Below, one piece after another: positions 24,900 through 33,687 of a stretch of 58,173 nt of DNA. The number at the start of each line of letters is the position of its first letter. Position 1 is the stretch's first letter. The notes beneath the pieces are model-generated. The model saw only the letters and a program-made list of their open reading frames with translations, searched no databases and was not told the DNA's origin. A program made the translations under genes and the position numbers. This DNA is from an uncultured Prevotellaceae bacterium (GTDB taxonomy: Bacteria > Bacteroidota > Bacteroidia > Bacteroidales > Muribaculaceae), in assembly GCA_947165675.1 (NCBI GenBank), contig CAMVBJ010000020.1, forward strand, positions 1-58,173, given 5' to 3'.

Positions 24900-25550
24900 C
24901 TACTGACTAACAATCAGACACCGGCCATCGTGGTACTGGAGGATGACGACACCCATGCTGTGCAGGGCTACAACGATGCGCATAGCGGTCTCCTCGCTGA
25001 TGTGGGCCAGCTTCATGTACCCTTCGAGGGTTATACCGCCATGGTTGCGCAGATAGTCAAGCAGCACTTGCTCGCGCTCAGTAAATGTAATAGTCTCGGA
25101 TGAGTGTTCCTCGGCAAGCTCCGTTTCGTTGCTCATGATGCGCTCATGCAGGCGGCTGGCCAGCACGTTCTCATCGGCGACACGGTAATAGACATGCCAG
25201 TTGCCATTGTCATCAGGAGCCTCGACAGGCTTCTCATGAGCCTCGGGGATGTCAGCCTTGACGACCGACTTGCCGTTGATATTAAACACCTTGAAGGAGA
25301 CCTTCTGCTCGGGGCGGCAATACATCTGGGCTGCCGTCTCGATCATGTAGATTTCCTCGTCGCTACGCACGCCTGCAATATTGCCGTTGTCCTTCACGCC
25401 GATGAGCAAGTGACCACCGCTGTTGTTGGCAAACGCGGCTATCGAACGGGCTATCTTGCGGGCATCGGTAATCTGGTACTTGAAATCCTGATGCTCGTGC
25501 TCGCCTTCCTGAATGAGGTCTTGTATGTAATGGCTTTTCTTGGTTCTCAT
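24900..25550 (-). CDS. AlbA_2 (Schlafen-type) domain protein with winged helix
   Basis: 216 aa from ATG 25550; a GTG at 25580 would add 10 residues. The AlbA_2 domain is at about residues 10-125: GEHEHQDFKYQITDARKIARSIAAFAN and NNSGGHLLIGVKDNGNIAGV, then a C-terminal winged-helix region (TFTEREQVLLDYLRNHGGIT). Such proteins are annotated as putative DNA-binding or transcriptional regulators; the ligand is unknown. It is monocistronic and converges with the DUF3127 gene. Confidence 0.8.
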   Translation of the reverse strand: MRTKKSHYIQDLIQEGEHEHQDFKYQITDARKIARSIAAFANNSGGHLLIGVKDNGNIAGVRSDEEIYMIETAAQMYCRPEQKVSFKVFNINGKSVVKADIPEAHEKPVEAPDDNGNWHVYYRVADENVLASRLHERIMSNETELAEEHSSETITFTEREQVLLDYLRNHGGITLEGYMKLAHISEETAMRIVVALHSMGVVILQYHDGRCLIVSQ

Positions 25551-25638
25551 TGTTTTAATTAGAAACTGCGAATTACCCACATATCCCTAATGGGCTTCCA
25601 CATCATGAATTCAATGGATGTAATTCGCAGCTTAGTTA

Positions 25639-26817
25639 TTAACGGGGATCGTCAACGCCGGGTTCCTGGGGGATGGGGGCTCCATCGAGCACGGCGCGCA
25701 GATAAGGTTCCAACTTCTGGGCATACCACCAGAAGCCGATGTCCGTCAAGTGGATGCCATCGACAGTCCCCTCATTGTTAGGGCCATACAGGTCCTTGCA
25801 AGTGATGTAGTAGAGGTTGTTGGGATTGTCGGCCTTCAACTTGAGGTAGTTCTTGTGGTACTCATTGTTCTTGGCTGGCAGGTACTCGCTATAGAAGGCG
25901 CTGTACTTGGCGTAGCTGTACATCTGGCCCTCAACCATGAAGATGGGCACTTCGGGACGCAGGGTGCGCAGGATGTTGACAAATCCATAGGTCAACGTGT
26001 CACACATGTCCTTAGTGCAATTGGGGATGGGGTCAAGGATGTAAGCAGCCACATCGGGAATCGATGCCATCGCCCTCGCCATGCAAGAGTCCATCTTGCC
26101 CTCGCCACTGAAGCCCAGATTCACGCACTCCACATCCAGGTCACGCTGGATGATGCTCGTGGCTACCATGCCAGGACGGCAGGCACAACCGCCCTGCAAG
26201 ATGCTGGTGCCATAGAAAACAAATTTCTTGCCCACCCGCGGGGAATTAAGCTCGGGCTGCTTGAGAATCGCAGTGCTGTCCACACCGATTTCGAGCCAAC
26301 GCACACCATCGTAGAGCGGCAAGTAGATCATGTACTCGTGCATCTTGCCGTCCAGGCGGTCAACATAGACCTTGCTCTGAATAGAATCCTGACGCGGACG
26401 GATGTCATTGTCGATGCGGACCGGGCGGTTGCAGTTCACGAACTGCCAGCTACGGGTATCCTCGTCCCAGATGTAGAGGTCAGTGCCTTTGATGCCGGTG
26501 TCAGCCATGTGCATCATGTGCATGTTGGTCAACAGGTTATAGCGCACGGCAATCGCCGTGGAATTGGTGGCGAAGCGGAAGGCCTTGCCACTGGTGCAGT
26601 AAGCACGATCCCAGAGCGTCGGGCGCACGCTATCCTTGAAATTCAAGGGGATGCGCGAAGCCAGTGTGCGGTCAAAGGCATAGTTAATCATGCGGAACTG
26701 CATGGCATCGACAAAGCGCAATGTATCCTTATTGGTAAAATCCTGTGCATGGGACATCACGGGCGACAACGCCACGAGCATCGTCACCATCATGATCATT
26801 TTTACAATCTGTTTCAT
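25639..26817 (-). CDS. Secreted SGNH/GDSL hydrolase
   Basis: 392 aa. Signal peptide ending MSHAQ, an N-terminal beta-sandwich-like domain (about 30-190), then the SGNH hydrolase domain with nucleophile Ser205 in GTSILQGG, NLGFSGEG (233-240) and the Asp/His pair in DGIHLTDIGF near residue 360. This layout resembles Bacteroidetes esterases that remove acetyl groups from glycans. The actual substrate is not determined. It is 28 bp downstream of the PHP phosphatase gene and could share its transcript. Confidence 0.85.
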   Translation of the reverse strand: MKQIVKMIMMVTMLVALSPVMSHAQDFTNKDTLRFVDAMQFRMINYAFDRTLASRIPLNFKDSVRPTLWDRAYCTSGKAFRFATNSTAIAVRYNLLTNMHMMHMADTGIKGTDLYIWDEDTRSWQFVNCNRPVRIDNDIRPRQDSIQSKVYVDRLDGKMHEYMIYLPLYDGVRWLEIGVDSTAILKQPELNSPRVGKKFVFYGTSILQGGCACRPGMVATSIIQRDLDVECVNLGFSGEGKMDSCMARAMASIPDVAAYILDPIPNCTKDMCDTLTYGFVNILRTLRPEVPIFMVEGQMYSYAKYSAFYSEYLPAKNNEYHKNYLKLKADNPNNLYYITCKDLYGPNNEGTVDGIHLTDIGFWWYAQKLEPYLRAVLDGAPIPQEPGVDDPR

Positions 26818-26845
26818 CGTTCTATATCTCTTGAATAGTGGTTAA

Positions 26846-27661
26846 TCACAACACGTTGAGCAGCTTGATGGCTTCGAGACGTCCGCTGTTGATGAGCGTG
26901 GGGTAATGGGCATCGCTGTTGACCACGACTGGCGCATTGAAGCGCTTAACCATCCCGAAGTACTTGAGGTTGGGATAGAAGCGGTTGCGCTGGAGCCAGG
27001 CCTTGGTGTTGATCTCTATGGTCAAGTGATGATCCATGATGTTCTCGAACAAGTCGATGACCAGCTTGTCAAACCACGGTTCCTCATCGATGTTGGCACG
27101 ATACTGACTGGCATTAAAGCCGATCTTGTCCATGTGTCCCACAATGTCAAAACCACCCTCGTCAACCATCGCCATCATCTGGGCAAAGAACCGATTGACC
27201 ACATACTCGATGTCACCGTTGAATTTCTCACCCATGCGAGCCTTGAATCCAGCAAACTTGCCGTCAATGTCCACCATGTCGGCTGAATCATTGATGGATG
27301 GAATAAAGTGCACCGAACCGATGCGGTAATCCAGTGGCAATTGCTGGAAGTAGTCGCTGGCAGGACCGTCGCCCGCGCCCACGTAGTCTATCTCCATCGA
27401 CGTGTAGAGGTGGATGCGGTCGCCATAGGCGCTGCGCAAGCGGTCTATTTCATCAAAATAGGCCTGCACCTGGTCACGGTTCATGTTGACGGGGCTATCG
27501 ACCGAGATGGGCGAATGCGGTGTGAATCCTAAATGGGTAAAACCCTGGGCTATCGCCTCGACGACAAAGTCCTCCATGGGCGAGTGGCCATCACAGAACT
27601 GCGTGTGGGTATGTAAGTTATATAAATCGGTCTCCTGGGTAATGCGATTGAAGTCAAACAT
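26846..27661 (-). CDS. PHP-family phosphatase, histidinol-phosphatase-like
   Basis: 271 aa from ATG 27661, just after the mutL stop (TGA 27664-27666). Metal-binding motifs of the PHP domain are present: HTHTQFCDGHS, FTPHSPI, MEIDYV, GSVHFI, GHMD and NSDAH. It is similar to HisJ/HisK-type histidinol phosphatases, but no histidine biosynthesis genes are nearby, so another phosphoester substrate is possible. It belongs to the ostA-mutL-PHP string. Confidence 0.82.
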   Translation of the reverse strand: MFDFNRITQETDLYNLHTHTQFCDGHSPMEDFVVEAIAQGFTHLGFTPHSPISVDSPVNMNRDQVQAYFDEIDRLRSAYGDRIHLYTSMEIDYVGAGDGPASDYFQQLPLDYRIGSVHFIPSINDSADMVDIDGKFAGFKARMGEKFNGDIEYVVNRFFAQMMAMVDEGGFDIVGHMDKIGFNASQYRANIDEEPWFDKLVIDLFENIMDHHLTIEINTKAWLQRNRFYPNLKYFGMVKRFNAPVVVNSDAHYPTLINSGRLEAIKLLNVL

Positions 27662-27663
27662 GG

Positions 27664-29553
27664 TCAAAACAATTTTGTGATTTGTTCCATCGGGATAACA
27701 GTAATTATCGTCTTTCCATCGGGTGTATAATTGGGATCAGGCAGCCTGAGCAGGTCAGCCACCAGGATTTCCATCTCTTCCTGCATGAGTGAACGGCCCA
27801 CTGGAATGGCAGCCGATCGCGCGACCGTCAACGCCAAGTGCTCGAGGACACGCTTCTTGACGGGAATGCCGCCATGGTCCACCGACTCGATGATCTGCTG
27901 TACCATCGCCGAGGCATCCACGCCGTCCAGACCAGCAGGAATGGCATTAACCGCCCAGTCATTGCCACCAAGCGACGACAGCGAGAAGCCCATTTTCTCC
28001 ATTTCAGGGAGCAGTTCCTTCAGAGCCTCACTCTGGGAAGCACCCAGGTGAAGCACATCGGGGAAGAGGATCGTCTGTGATGACATGTTGCCGGTGTGGA
28101 TGCGGCCAATGTAGCGGTCAAACAGGATACGCACGTGGGCACGGTGCTGGTCGATGACCATCAGGCCCGATTTAGCCGGAGAAAGGATAAAACGTCCCTT
28201 GAGCTGCAAGTAAACCGACTGGATGTCGCCCATGGGCAAGACCGGGTCCTGTTGCTGATCAGTGTCATACACGGCATCGGTAGCAGGCGCCGTCACCTCC
28301 TGGGCATCAACCGATGATGGCTGTGACAGTCCTTCACGCTTCTTGCGCTCAAAGTTGGCAAACAGTTCGTCCCAATTGCTCATCACACGGTTGTCGGCAG
28401 ATGGTTGATGACGTTGAGGCATGCCACCTCCTTGACGTGGTTGTTGCTTGAAGGGGTTATAGGTAGGATCCACCTCGATCTCGGGATGATGCACCTCGAC
28501 GTGGCTGCTGTAGGCAGGGATCGCCGGCGCATCCTGGGTGTCGAAGTCGATAGCGGGCACCTCGCTGAAGCGTCCCAGCGTCTCCTTGACGCCAGCAGCG
28601 AGAATCTGCCAAATGGGCATCTCGTCCTCAAACTTGATCTCGGTCTTGGTGGGATGGATATTCACATCGATGGACTGCGGATCCACATTGAACCGCAAGA
28701 AATAGTTGGGCTGCTCGCCCTCGGGAATGAGCTGCTCGTAGGCCGTCATCACCGCCTTGTGGAAATAGGGATGACGCATGTAGCGCTCGTTGACAAACAT
28801 GTACTGCAAGGCGTTGCGTTTACGGGCATTCTCGGGTTTGCCCACATAGCCCTCGACCTTGACCAGCGACGTGTCGATGCTCACCGGCAAGAGTTGCTGA
28901 TCCAGGTTGTTACCCATGAGGGCGGCGATGCGCTGGCGAAAGGTTCCCTTCATCAGCTTGTACATCACGTTGCCATTGTGCATGAGGGTGAACTCGACGC
29001 TGTAGTTAATCAAGGCCAGTTTCTCAAACTCCTTGACAATGTTGCTCAATTCCACTTGGTTGGACTTGAGAAACTTGCGCCTGGCGGGGACGTTAAAGAA
29101 GATGTTCTTGATCATGAAGTTGCTGCCCACAGGGCACATGTCGGGCTCCTGGCTCTCGCACTGTGACGCATTGATCACCAGACGGGTGCCCAATTGTTCA
29201 TCATGGCGACGCGTGCGCAACTCCACCTGCGAGATGGCGGCAATCGAAGCCAGAGCCTCGCCACGGAAACCCATCGTGTGCAACGAGAACAAGTCATCGG
29301 CAGTGCGTATCTTGCTCGTGCTGTGACGCTCAAAGGCCAGGCGCGCGTCGGTATCGCTCATCCCCACCCCATCGTCAATAATCTGGATCAGGGTGCGTCC
29401 TGCATCCTTGAGAATGATCTGGACATGTGTTGCCTGGGCGTCGATGGCATTTTCCACCAGCTCCTTGATGACACTGGCTGGTCGCTGAATGACCTCGCCA
29501 GCGGCAATCTGGTTGGCAACCGAGTCGGGCAAGAGCTTGATAACGTCACTCAT
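27664..29553 (-). CDS. mutL: DNA mismatch repair protein MutL
   Basis: 629 aa. GHKL ATPase motifs: ELVENAIDA, DDGVGM, RHSTSKI and TMGFRGEALASI, then the transducer domain, a Gln/Pro-rich linker (about 340-440) and the C-terminal dimerisation domain. The endonuclease-type motif DQHA(X)2E(X)4E reads DQHRAHVRILFD (468-479): the first Glu is Val and the second is Asp. The CPHGRP-type motif near the end reads TPDGKTI. Nicking activity is therefore doubtful. It overlaps the OstA-like gene by 4 bp (ATGA). Confidence 0.95.
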   Translation of the reverse strand: MSDVIKLLPDSVANQIAAGEVIQRPASVIKELVENAIDAQATHVQIILKDAGRTLIQIIDDGVGMSDTDARLAFERHSTSKIRTADDLFSLHTMGFRGEALASIAAISQVELRTRRHDEQLGTRLVINASQCESQEPDMCPVGSNFMIKNIFFNVPARRKFLKSNQVELSNIVKEFEKLALINYSVEFTLMHNGNVMYKLMKGTFRQRIAALMGNNLDQQLLPVSIDTSLVKVEGYVGKPENARKRNALQYMFVNERYMRHPYFHKAVMTAYEQLIPEGEQPNYFLRFNVDPQSIDVNIHPTKTEIKFEDEMPIWQILAAGVKETLGRFSEVPAIDFDTQDAPAIPAYSSHVEVHHPEIEVDPTYNPFKQQPRQGGGMPQRHQPSADNRVMSNWDELFANFERKKREGLSQPSSVDAQEVTAPATDAVYDTDQQQDPVLPMGDIQSVYLQLKGRFILSPAKSGLMVIDQHRAHVRILFDRYIGRIHTGNMSSQTILFPDVLHLGASQSEALKELLPEMEKMGFSLSSLGGNDWAVNAIPAGLDGVDASAMVQQIIESVDHGGIPVKKRVLEHLALTVARSAAIPVGRSLMQEEMEILVADLLRLPDPNYTPDGKTIITVIPMEQITKLF

Positions 29554-31418
29554 GGGTTTACTGTGCTTTTAGGGGTTGTTGTGGTTTCTGTCTGACTGTC
29601 ATTAACAACGGGCGTGGTCGCGCCACTGCCCGAACGGCGCCGTGTGCCACCCTCGATGGAATTGACCAGTTGCTTGAGTTCATCGCTCACGTCATAGATG
29701 TCATCGGGGCTCTTGGGCCTCAATGCATCATACCACTTGAACTGTGGCAGGTACATATCGGCCTTCTTGGCCAGGAACAGGGGAGTCACCTTGCCCGACA
29801 CCTCGGGCCACATGACGATGCGGTCCACCTCCTGCTTGGCCTTGAGGTTCAACCTCAGGTAGCTGGACTCGGCATTGACCATCTTGTTATAGGTCGAGTC
29901 TTTCTCCTCTGGGAACATGATGACCTGCACATTGCCGTCCACATCAAGCTGGCGCAGCTCCTTGTTTTCAAACCACGCTTTCATCTTCTTGCCGCTCAAC
30001 TGGTCATAATAGATCTCGCCCAGGTGCTCGGCCATGAAGCCTCCGGTGGGCAGGGTCGCCCAGTCGGCAGAACTGTCATTAAGGTGGATATTGATTTCGT
30101 CTCCGAAGATCTGTCGTTCCAGATTCCACACAACGGCGTGGCGGTACATGTTGATGATCGTGTCTGCCTCACTGAGCTGCAACGAGTCACAGATGCCCTG
30201 CACGTCGCTGCGGTAGAACCTCACCTGATTGAACGCCCGCAGCACACGCACCGAGTCATTGACCGAGTCGGTGACAACGTGATTGATGAGCGTGCACAGG
30301 GTGTCGGCGTGCAGATAGATGGTGTCCTGCTGCGAGAACTCGCGGGCACGCGCCTTGCCTGTCACATAGCTATAGTGGGCGTTATCGTCATGATAGCCGT
30401 AATCGCCGTCGAGGATCACCTTGTTGGTCGGGTCGGTGATGACCACACTGCCACGGGCCTCGCCATAGTTGCGCTTGCGGTTATAATAGACGGTATCACC
30501 CAGCAGGGTCTTGCCATCCTTGGCAGTGATGAGCGACCGCTCGTACAGGGTGGCATCGTCGGCGCTGGTGTTGTACCAGCCATTGGTCGTGTTGATGGTA
30601 TTGCTGTCGCTCACGATCAGGGTCTCGCTCGTGATGTGGGCCACGTGGGACTGGGTGTTGTAGTCCAGCAAGTCGGTAAACATCTCGTAACGGTCGTTGA
30701 TCAGGTGCACGTCACGCGAGAACTCGGCCTGCTTGGTGTCTAACTCATATCGGCCGTAACTGGATGACAACTCGGTGTTGTTGCGATTATCGACAATAGT
30801 ACCGCCATCAAAGTAGTAGCCCACATTGGAATTAATCTCATAGTCCAGAGCGTCGGTCAACAACGTGGTGCTGCGGTTCTCGAGACGAACGTTGCTGCGC
30901 AGCTCGGCCACACCCTGGTCACCGTAGTAGTGGAGCACGTCGCTATAGACCCACAGGGTGTCACCCTGGGTCATGCGCACGTTACCAAAGGCGTCCAGCG
31001 AGCTGGTCTCGGCATAGAAGTAGGCACTGTCACAGAACATGTACATGTCGCCACGGCGAAAGCGCACATTGCCCTTCAGCACCTGGTAATCAGTGCTGAC
31101 GGCCTCGTTGGCCTTGAGGATGTCGGCATTCTCGAGAAAGACCTTGTTGGTCTGGTTGCGGTTAGCCTTGGGAATCTGGGGGGTGATGCGGCTCACCTTG
31201 GGTCCCTTGGCACCCTTGCGGGCGGCCTGGGCAGGCTGGGGATTGGTGGGGCGCTTGGTATTGCTCACACGGGCCGTCTTGCTCGGCTTGACGGCACGGG
31301 ACGGCCGCTGGGCCCACACCATGGGAGACATCAACAGCATCATCGCCAGACACGCCACAACGGCATGCCAGCAACGACGATTGAAGATTGAATATCGCTT
31401 GTTGCGTGAGGCAAGCAT
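29550..31418 (-). CDS. OstA-like (LptA/LptD N-domain) envelope protein
   Basis: 622 aa. Signal peptide (about residues 15-36), a basic Pro-rich stretch (37-85), then repeated beta-strand units of the OstA fold, for example LKGNVRFRRGDMYMFCDSAYFY and VRMTQGDTLWVYSDVLHYYG. OstA-domain proteins carry or insert LPS across the periplasm. Bacteroidetes often have this long form upstream of mutL. The tail is Ser/Thr-rich. It is probably co-transcribed with mutL and the PHP gene. Confidence 0.85.
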   Translation of the reverse strand: MLASRNKRYSIFNRRCWHAVVACLAMMLLMSPMVWAQRPSRAVKPSKTARVSNTKRPTNPQPAQAARKGAKGPKVSRITPQIPKANRNQTNKVFLENADILKANEAVSTDYQVLKGNVRFRRGDMYMFCDSAYFYAETSSLDAFGNVRMTQGDTLWVYSDVLHYYGDQGVAELRSNVRLENRSTTLLTDALDYEINSNVGYYFDGGTIVDNRNNTELSSSYGRYELDTKQAEFSRDVHLINDRYEMFTDLLDYNTQSHVAHITSETLIVSDSNTINTTNGWYNTSADDATLYERSLITAKDGKTLLGDTVYYNRKRNYGEARGSVVITDPTNKVILDGDYGYHDDNAHYSYVTGKARAREFSQQDTIYLHADTLCTLINHVVTDSVNDSVRVLRAFNQVRFYRSDVQGICDSLQLSEADTIINMYRHAVVWNLERQIFGDEINIHLNDSSADWATLPTGGFMAEHLGEIYYDQLSGKKMKAWFENKELRQLDVDGNVQVIMFPEEKDSTYNKMVNAESSYLRLNLKAKQEVDRIVMWPEVSGKVTPLFLAKKADMYLPQFKWYDALRPKSPDDIYDVSDELKQLVNSIEGGTRRRSGSGATTPVVNDSQTETTTTPKSTVNP

Positions 31419-31745
31419 GGGATGTATTGTATAATTACCTATTTAAGTTTCGCAAGTTGTTAACTTGCTCACTACATAATGTTTAAAGAAAACAGTTGTC
31501 AGTCGTCAGAATGCGGATGCCGCTGAAAACTGAAAACTTGAGAACTGAAAACTAAAGTTAAGGGTTAATTGTTTAATGAATAATACCTTCCATTTTCAGG
31601 AAACATTTATAAATCACATTTTGGCAAATTCTTTAACCATTAACCTTTATCCTTTATCCTCAAGTTTTTAAAGTGGCGCAGCTACTTTAGAAACTTGAAT
31701 TACCTAAAACCTATAGCCTATAGCCTAAAACCTATAGCCTACAGC
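31419..31745. other. Intergenic region with three repeat types
   Basis: 31494-31558 contains CTGAAAACTGAAAAC units next to GCGGATGCC (31513-31521), the reverse form of the GGCATCCGC core. 31620-31665 has TTAACCATTAACC/TTTATCC runs. 31703-31748 has tandem CCTATAG-type heptads. No gene or clear promoter for ostA was recognised. Confidence 0.65.
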
Positions 31746-33113
31746 CTACTCCCCCTTCTTGAGCCAGTCGTACTTGAAGTCGCAGTTGCGCCAGCCCTCC
31801 TCGATATAGACATAGACGCTCTTCTGCTTCTGGATAACCCAGTCTCGCAGGATTTTCTCCTTGGCATCGGCCTCGCACATGTCCTTGATGATCATGTAGT
31901 CCTCGCCCAAGTCGGCCTTGTGGCCGTCGATGCGCTTCACGAGCTTAACGATGGCGACCTGCTCACGGCGCGTCTTGGGGTTGACCATCACAAAGGGCTC
32001 ACTGATTTCGCCCGGCTGCATGACACTGATTTTCTTGCCCACCTCGGCAGGGAGGTCGGCCATCTCAAATCGGCTGCTGTGGTTCTTCTCGTTGAGCATG
32101 TTGCCGCCATTGTTGCGCGAATCCTTGTCCTGGGAGATGAGCAGTGCCATTTCCTCGAAGGTCCTCTTGCCGGCATTGACGTCGGCCTTGATCGAGTCCA
32201 GGCGGGTGAGGGCGTCTGTCAAGTCCTTGTCGCTCACCTTGGGACGCAGCAGGATGTGGCGAGTGTTGATGCGGTCACCGCGCTTCTCGATGAGCTGGAT
32301 GATGTGGAAGCCGTCGTCGGTCTCCACAATGTTCGACACCCGCTTGCTGTCATTGAGGTTAAAGGCCGCCGTGGCATACTCGGGCAGCAGCACCGAACGG
32401 CTCTGGAAGCCCGTCTCCCCGCCATAGACGGCAGTGGACTGGTCCTGGCTGTAGAGGATCGCCAGCGTCGAGAATTCACGCTCGCCACTGTTCACCTGAT
32501 TGGCATAGTCGCGCAATCGGGCCTTCACCTCGTCGATTTCCTGCTGGGGAATGACGGGGTTGATCGTGATGATCTGGGCCTCGACCTGCAGGGGAATATA
32601 GGGCAACGAGTCTTGGGGCAGACCGTTGTAATACTTGCGCACGTCGGCAGGCGTCGCCTTGACGTTCTTGGTCAAGTTGCTCTGAACCTGCTGGATACTG
32701 TACTGGTCGGTATAGACCTCGTTGAGCTTATCGCGCAGGCGCGGCAAGGGCATACGGAAGTACTCTTCCACCTTCTCCTTGCTGCCTAAGTTGGCGATAA
32801 AGAAATTGATGCGGCTCTCCACCTCGGCACTGATGCTCGAGGACTGTACCTCGACCGTGTCGATGCGCGCCTGGTCCAGGAATAGCTTGTCTACAGCCAT
32901 CTTCTCGGGGATGACACAATAGGGGTTGCCACTGATGGCAACGCGCTCATAGAGCGCCTGCTGGTACTGTTCCTCAATGTCGCTCTTGAAGATAGGCTCA
33001 TCGCCGATGACCCACGCAACCTCCTCGGCCACATTGTTTTGCGCCATCACAGCCACTGCCGTCAGCGCAAGCGCCAGTACGGTAAAGAATCTCACTTTCA
33101 CTTGTATTGTCAT
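31746..33113 (-). CDS. SurA-like periplasmic peptidyl-prolyl isomerase
   Basis: 455 aa. Signal peptide (MTIQVKVRFFTVLALALTAVAVMAQ), a SurA N-terminal chaperone domain (about 28-170), and two parvulin domains (about 170-280 and 285-390) with motifs such as GGETGFQSRSVLLPEY, HIIQLIEKRGD and RHILLRPK. It helps fold outer-membrane proteins. It has its own promoter at 33133-33163. The other parvulin protein of the window lies about 8 kb upstream, beyond the secreted-protein island. Confidence 0.9.
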   Translation of the reverse strand: MTIQVKVRFFTVLALALTAVAVMAQNNVAEEVAWVIGDEPIFKSDIEEQYQQALYERVAISGNPYCVIPEKMAVDKLFLDQARIDTVEVQSSSISAEVESRINFFIANLGSKEKVEEYFRMPLPRLRDKLNEVYTDQYSIQQVQSNLTKNVKATPADVRKYYNGLPQDSLPYIPLQVEAQIITINPVIPQQEIDEVKARLRDYANQVNSGEREFSTLAILYSQDQSTAVYGGETGFQSRSVLLPEYATAAFNLNDSKRVSNIVETDDGFHIIQLIEKRGDRINTRHILLRPKVSDKDLTDALTRLDSIKADVNAGKRTFEEMALLISQDKDSRNNGGNMLNEKNHSSRFEMADLPAEVGKKISVMQPGEISEPFVMVNPKTRREQVAIVKLVKRIDGHKADLGEDYMIIKDMCEADAKEKILRDWVIQKQKSVYVYIEEGWRNCDFKYDWLKKGE

Positions 33114-33132
33114 TTAAATTGTTTTCAAACCG

Positions 33133-33163
33133 CAAAATTACTGAAAGTCGGGCGCAGGACAAA
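33133..33163 (-). promoter_or_regulatory. Promoter of the surA-like gene
   Basis: On the minus strand TTTG (33163-33160), 19 bp, TAATTTTG (33140-33133). It lies 20 nt before the ATG. Confidence 0.65.
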
Positions 33164-33687
33164 AAGAATTCATAAAATCTTTGTTAAAACAAGCCATGTG
33201 AATGTCCCGTCAAGCCACCAACATGGAAACGTTCTTAGCGTGAGATAAAAGGAAGACAATAAATACAATAGAGACAAATGGCATCCGCTTTCTGACAACT
33301 GACAACTAAAAACTGACAACTAAATAAAAAAAACTTAGCGACTTGGCGTCTTAGCGTGATGCCTGTGTTGGCAGTTGCGAGAAAAAATCACCCGCCGTGA
33401 GGTAGATGTGGTGACCTCACGGCGGGCTTACAGGATGCTAAATGTGTGTTTTTCCAGAAGCTATTGTTCAGGAAACGATATAGCAGTTGACCCTGCGCTG
33501 AAACGTCTCTGCATCAAACCGTGCTAACGCACGGGAAATTAAAAGAAAATTAAATTTTAAAATTAATTTGCTTAATTTCCCGCCCGACAGGGCGGTTAAT
33601 ACCACCAATGGGCCAACATCTATATCATTGCTATTGTTCAATTGATTTTACATCCATTTGGCCGCGATTCAGCCATTGATGATTGCA
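33164..33687. other. Intergenic region, repeats and terminator
   Basis: It contains a dispersed repeat copy with GGCATCCGC (33280-33288) and TGACAACTAAAAACTGACAAC, a CTTAGCGACTTGGCGTCTTAGCG-like segment (33335-33357), the strong terminator hairpin (33385-33426), and an inverted repeat GGGAAATTAA...TTAATTTCCC (33533-33583). No coding sequence was recognised. Confidence 0.65.
33385..33426 (-). terminator. Terminator of the secreted-protein island
   Basis: Perfect 13-bp stem CCCGCCGTGAGGT/ACCTCACGGCGGG (33391-33403/33414-33426), followed on the minus strand by TGATTTTTTC. It lies 260 bp past the stop of the gene at 33688. Confidence 0.85.
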
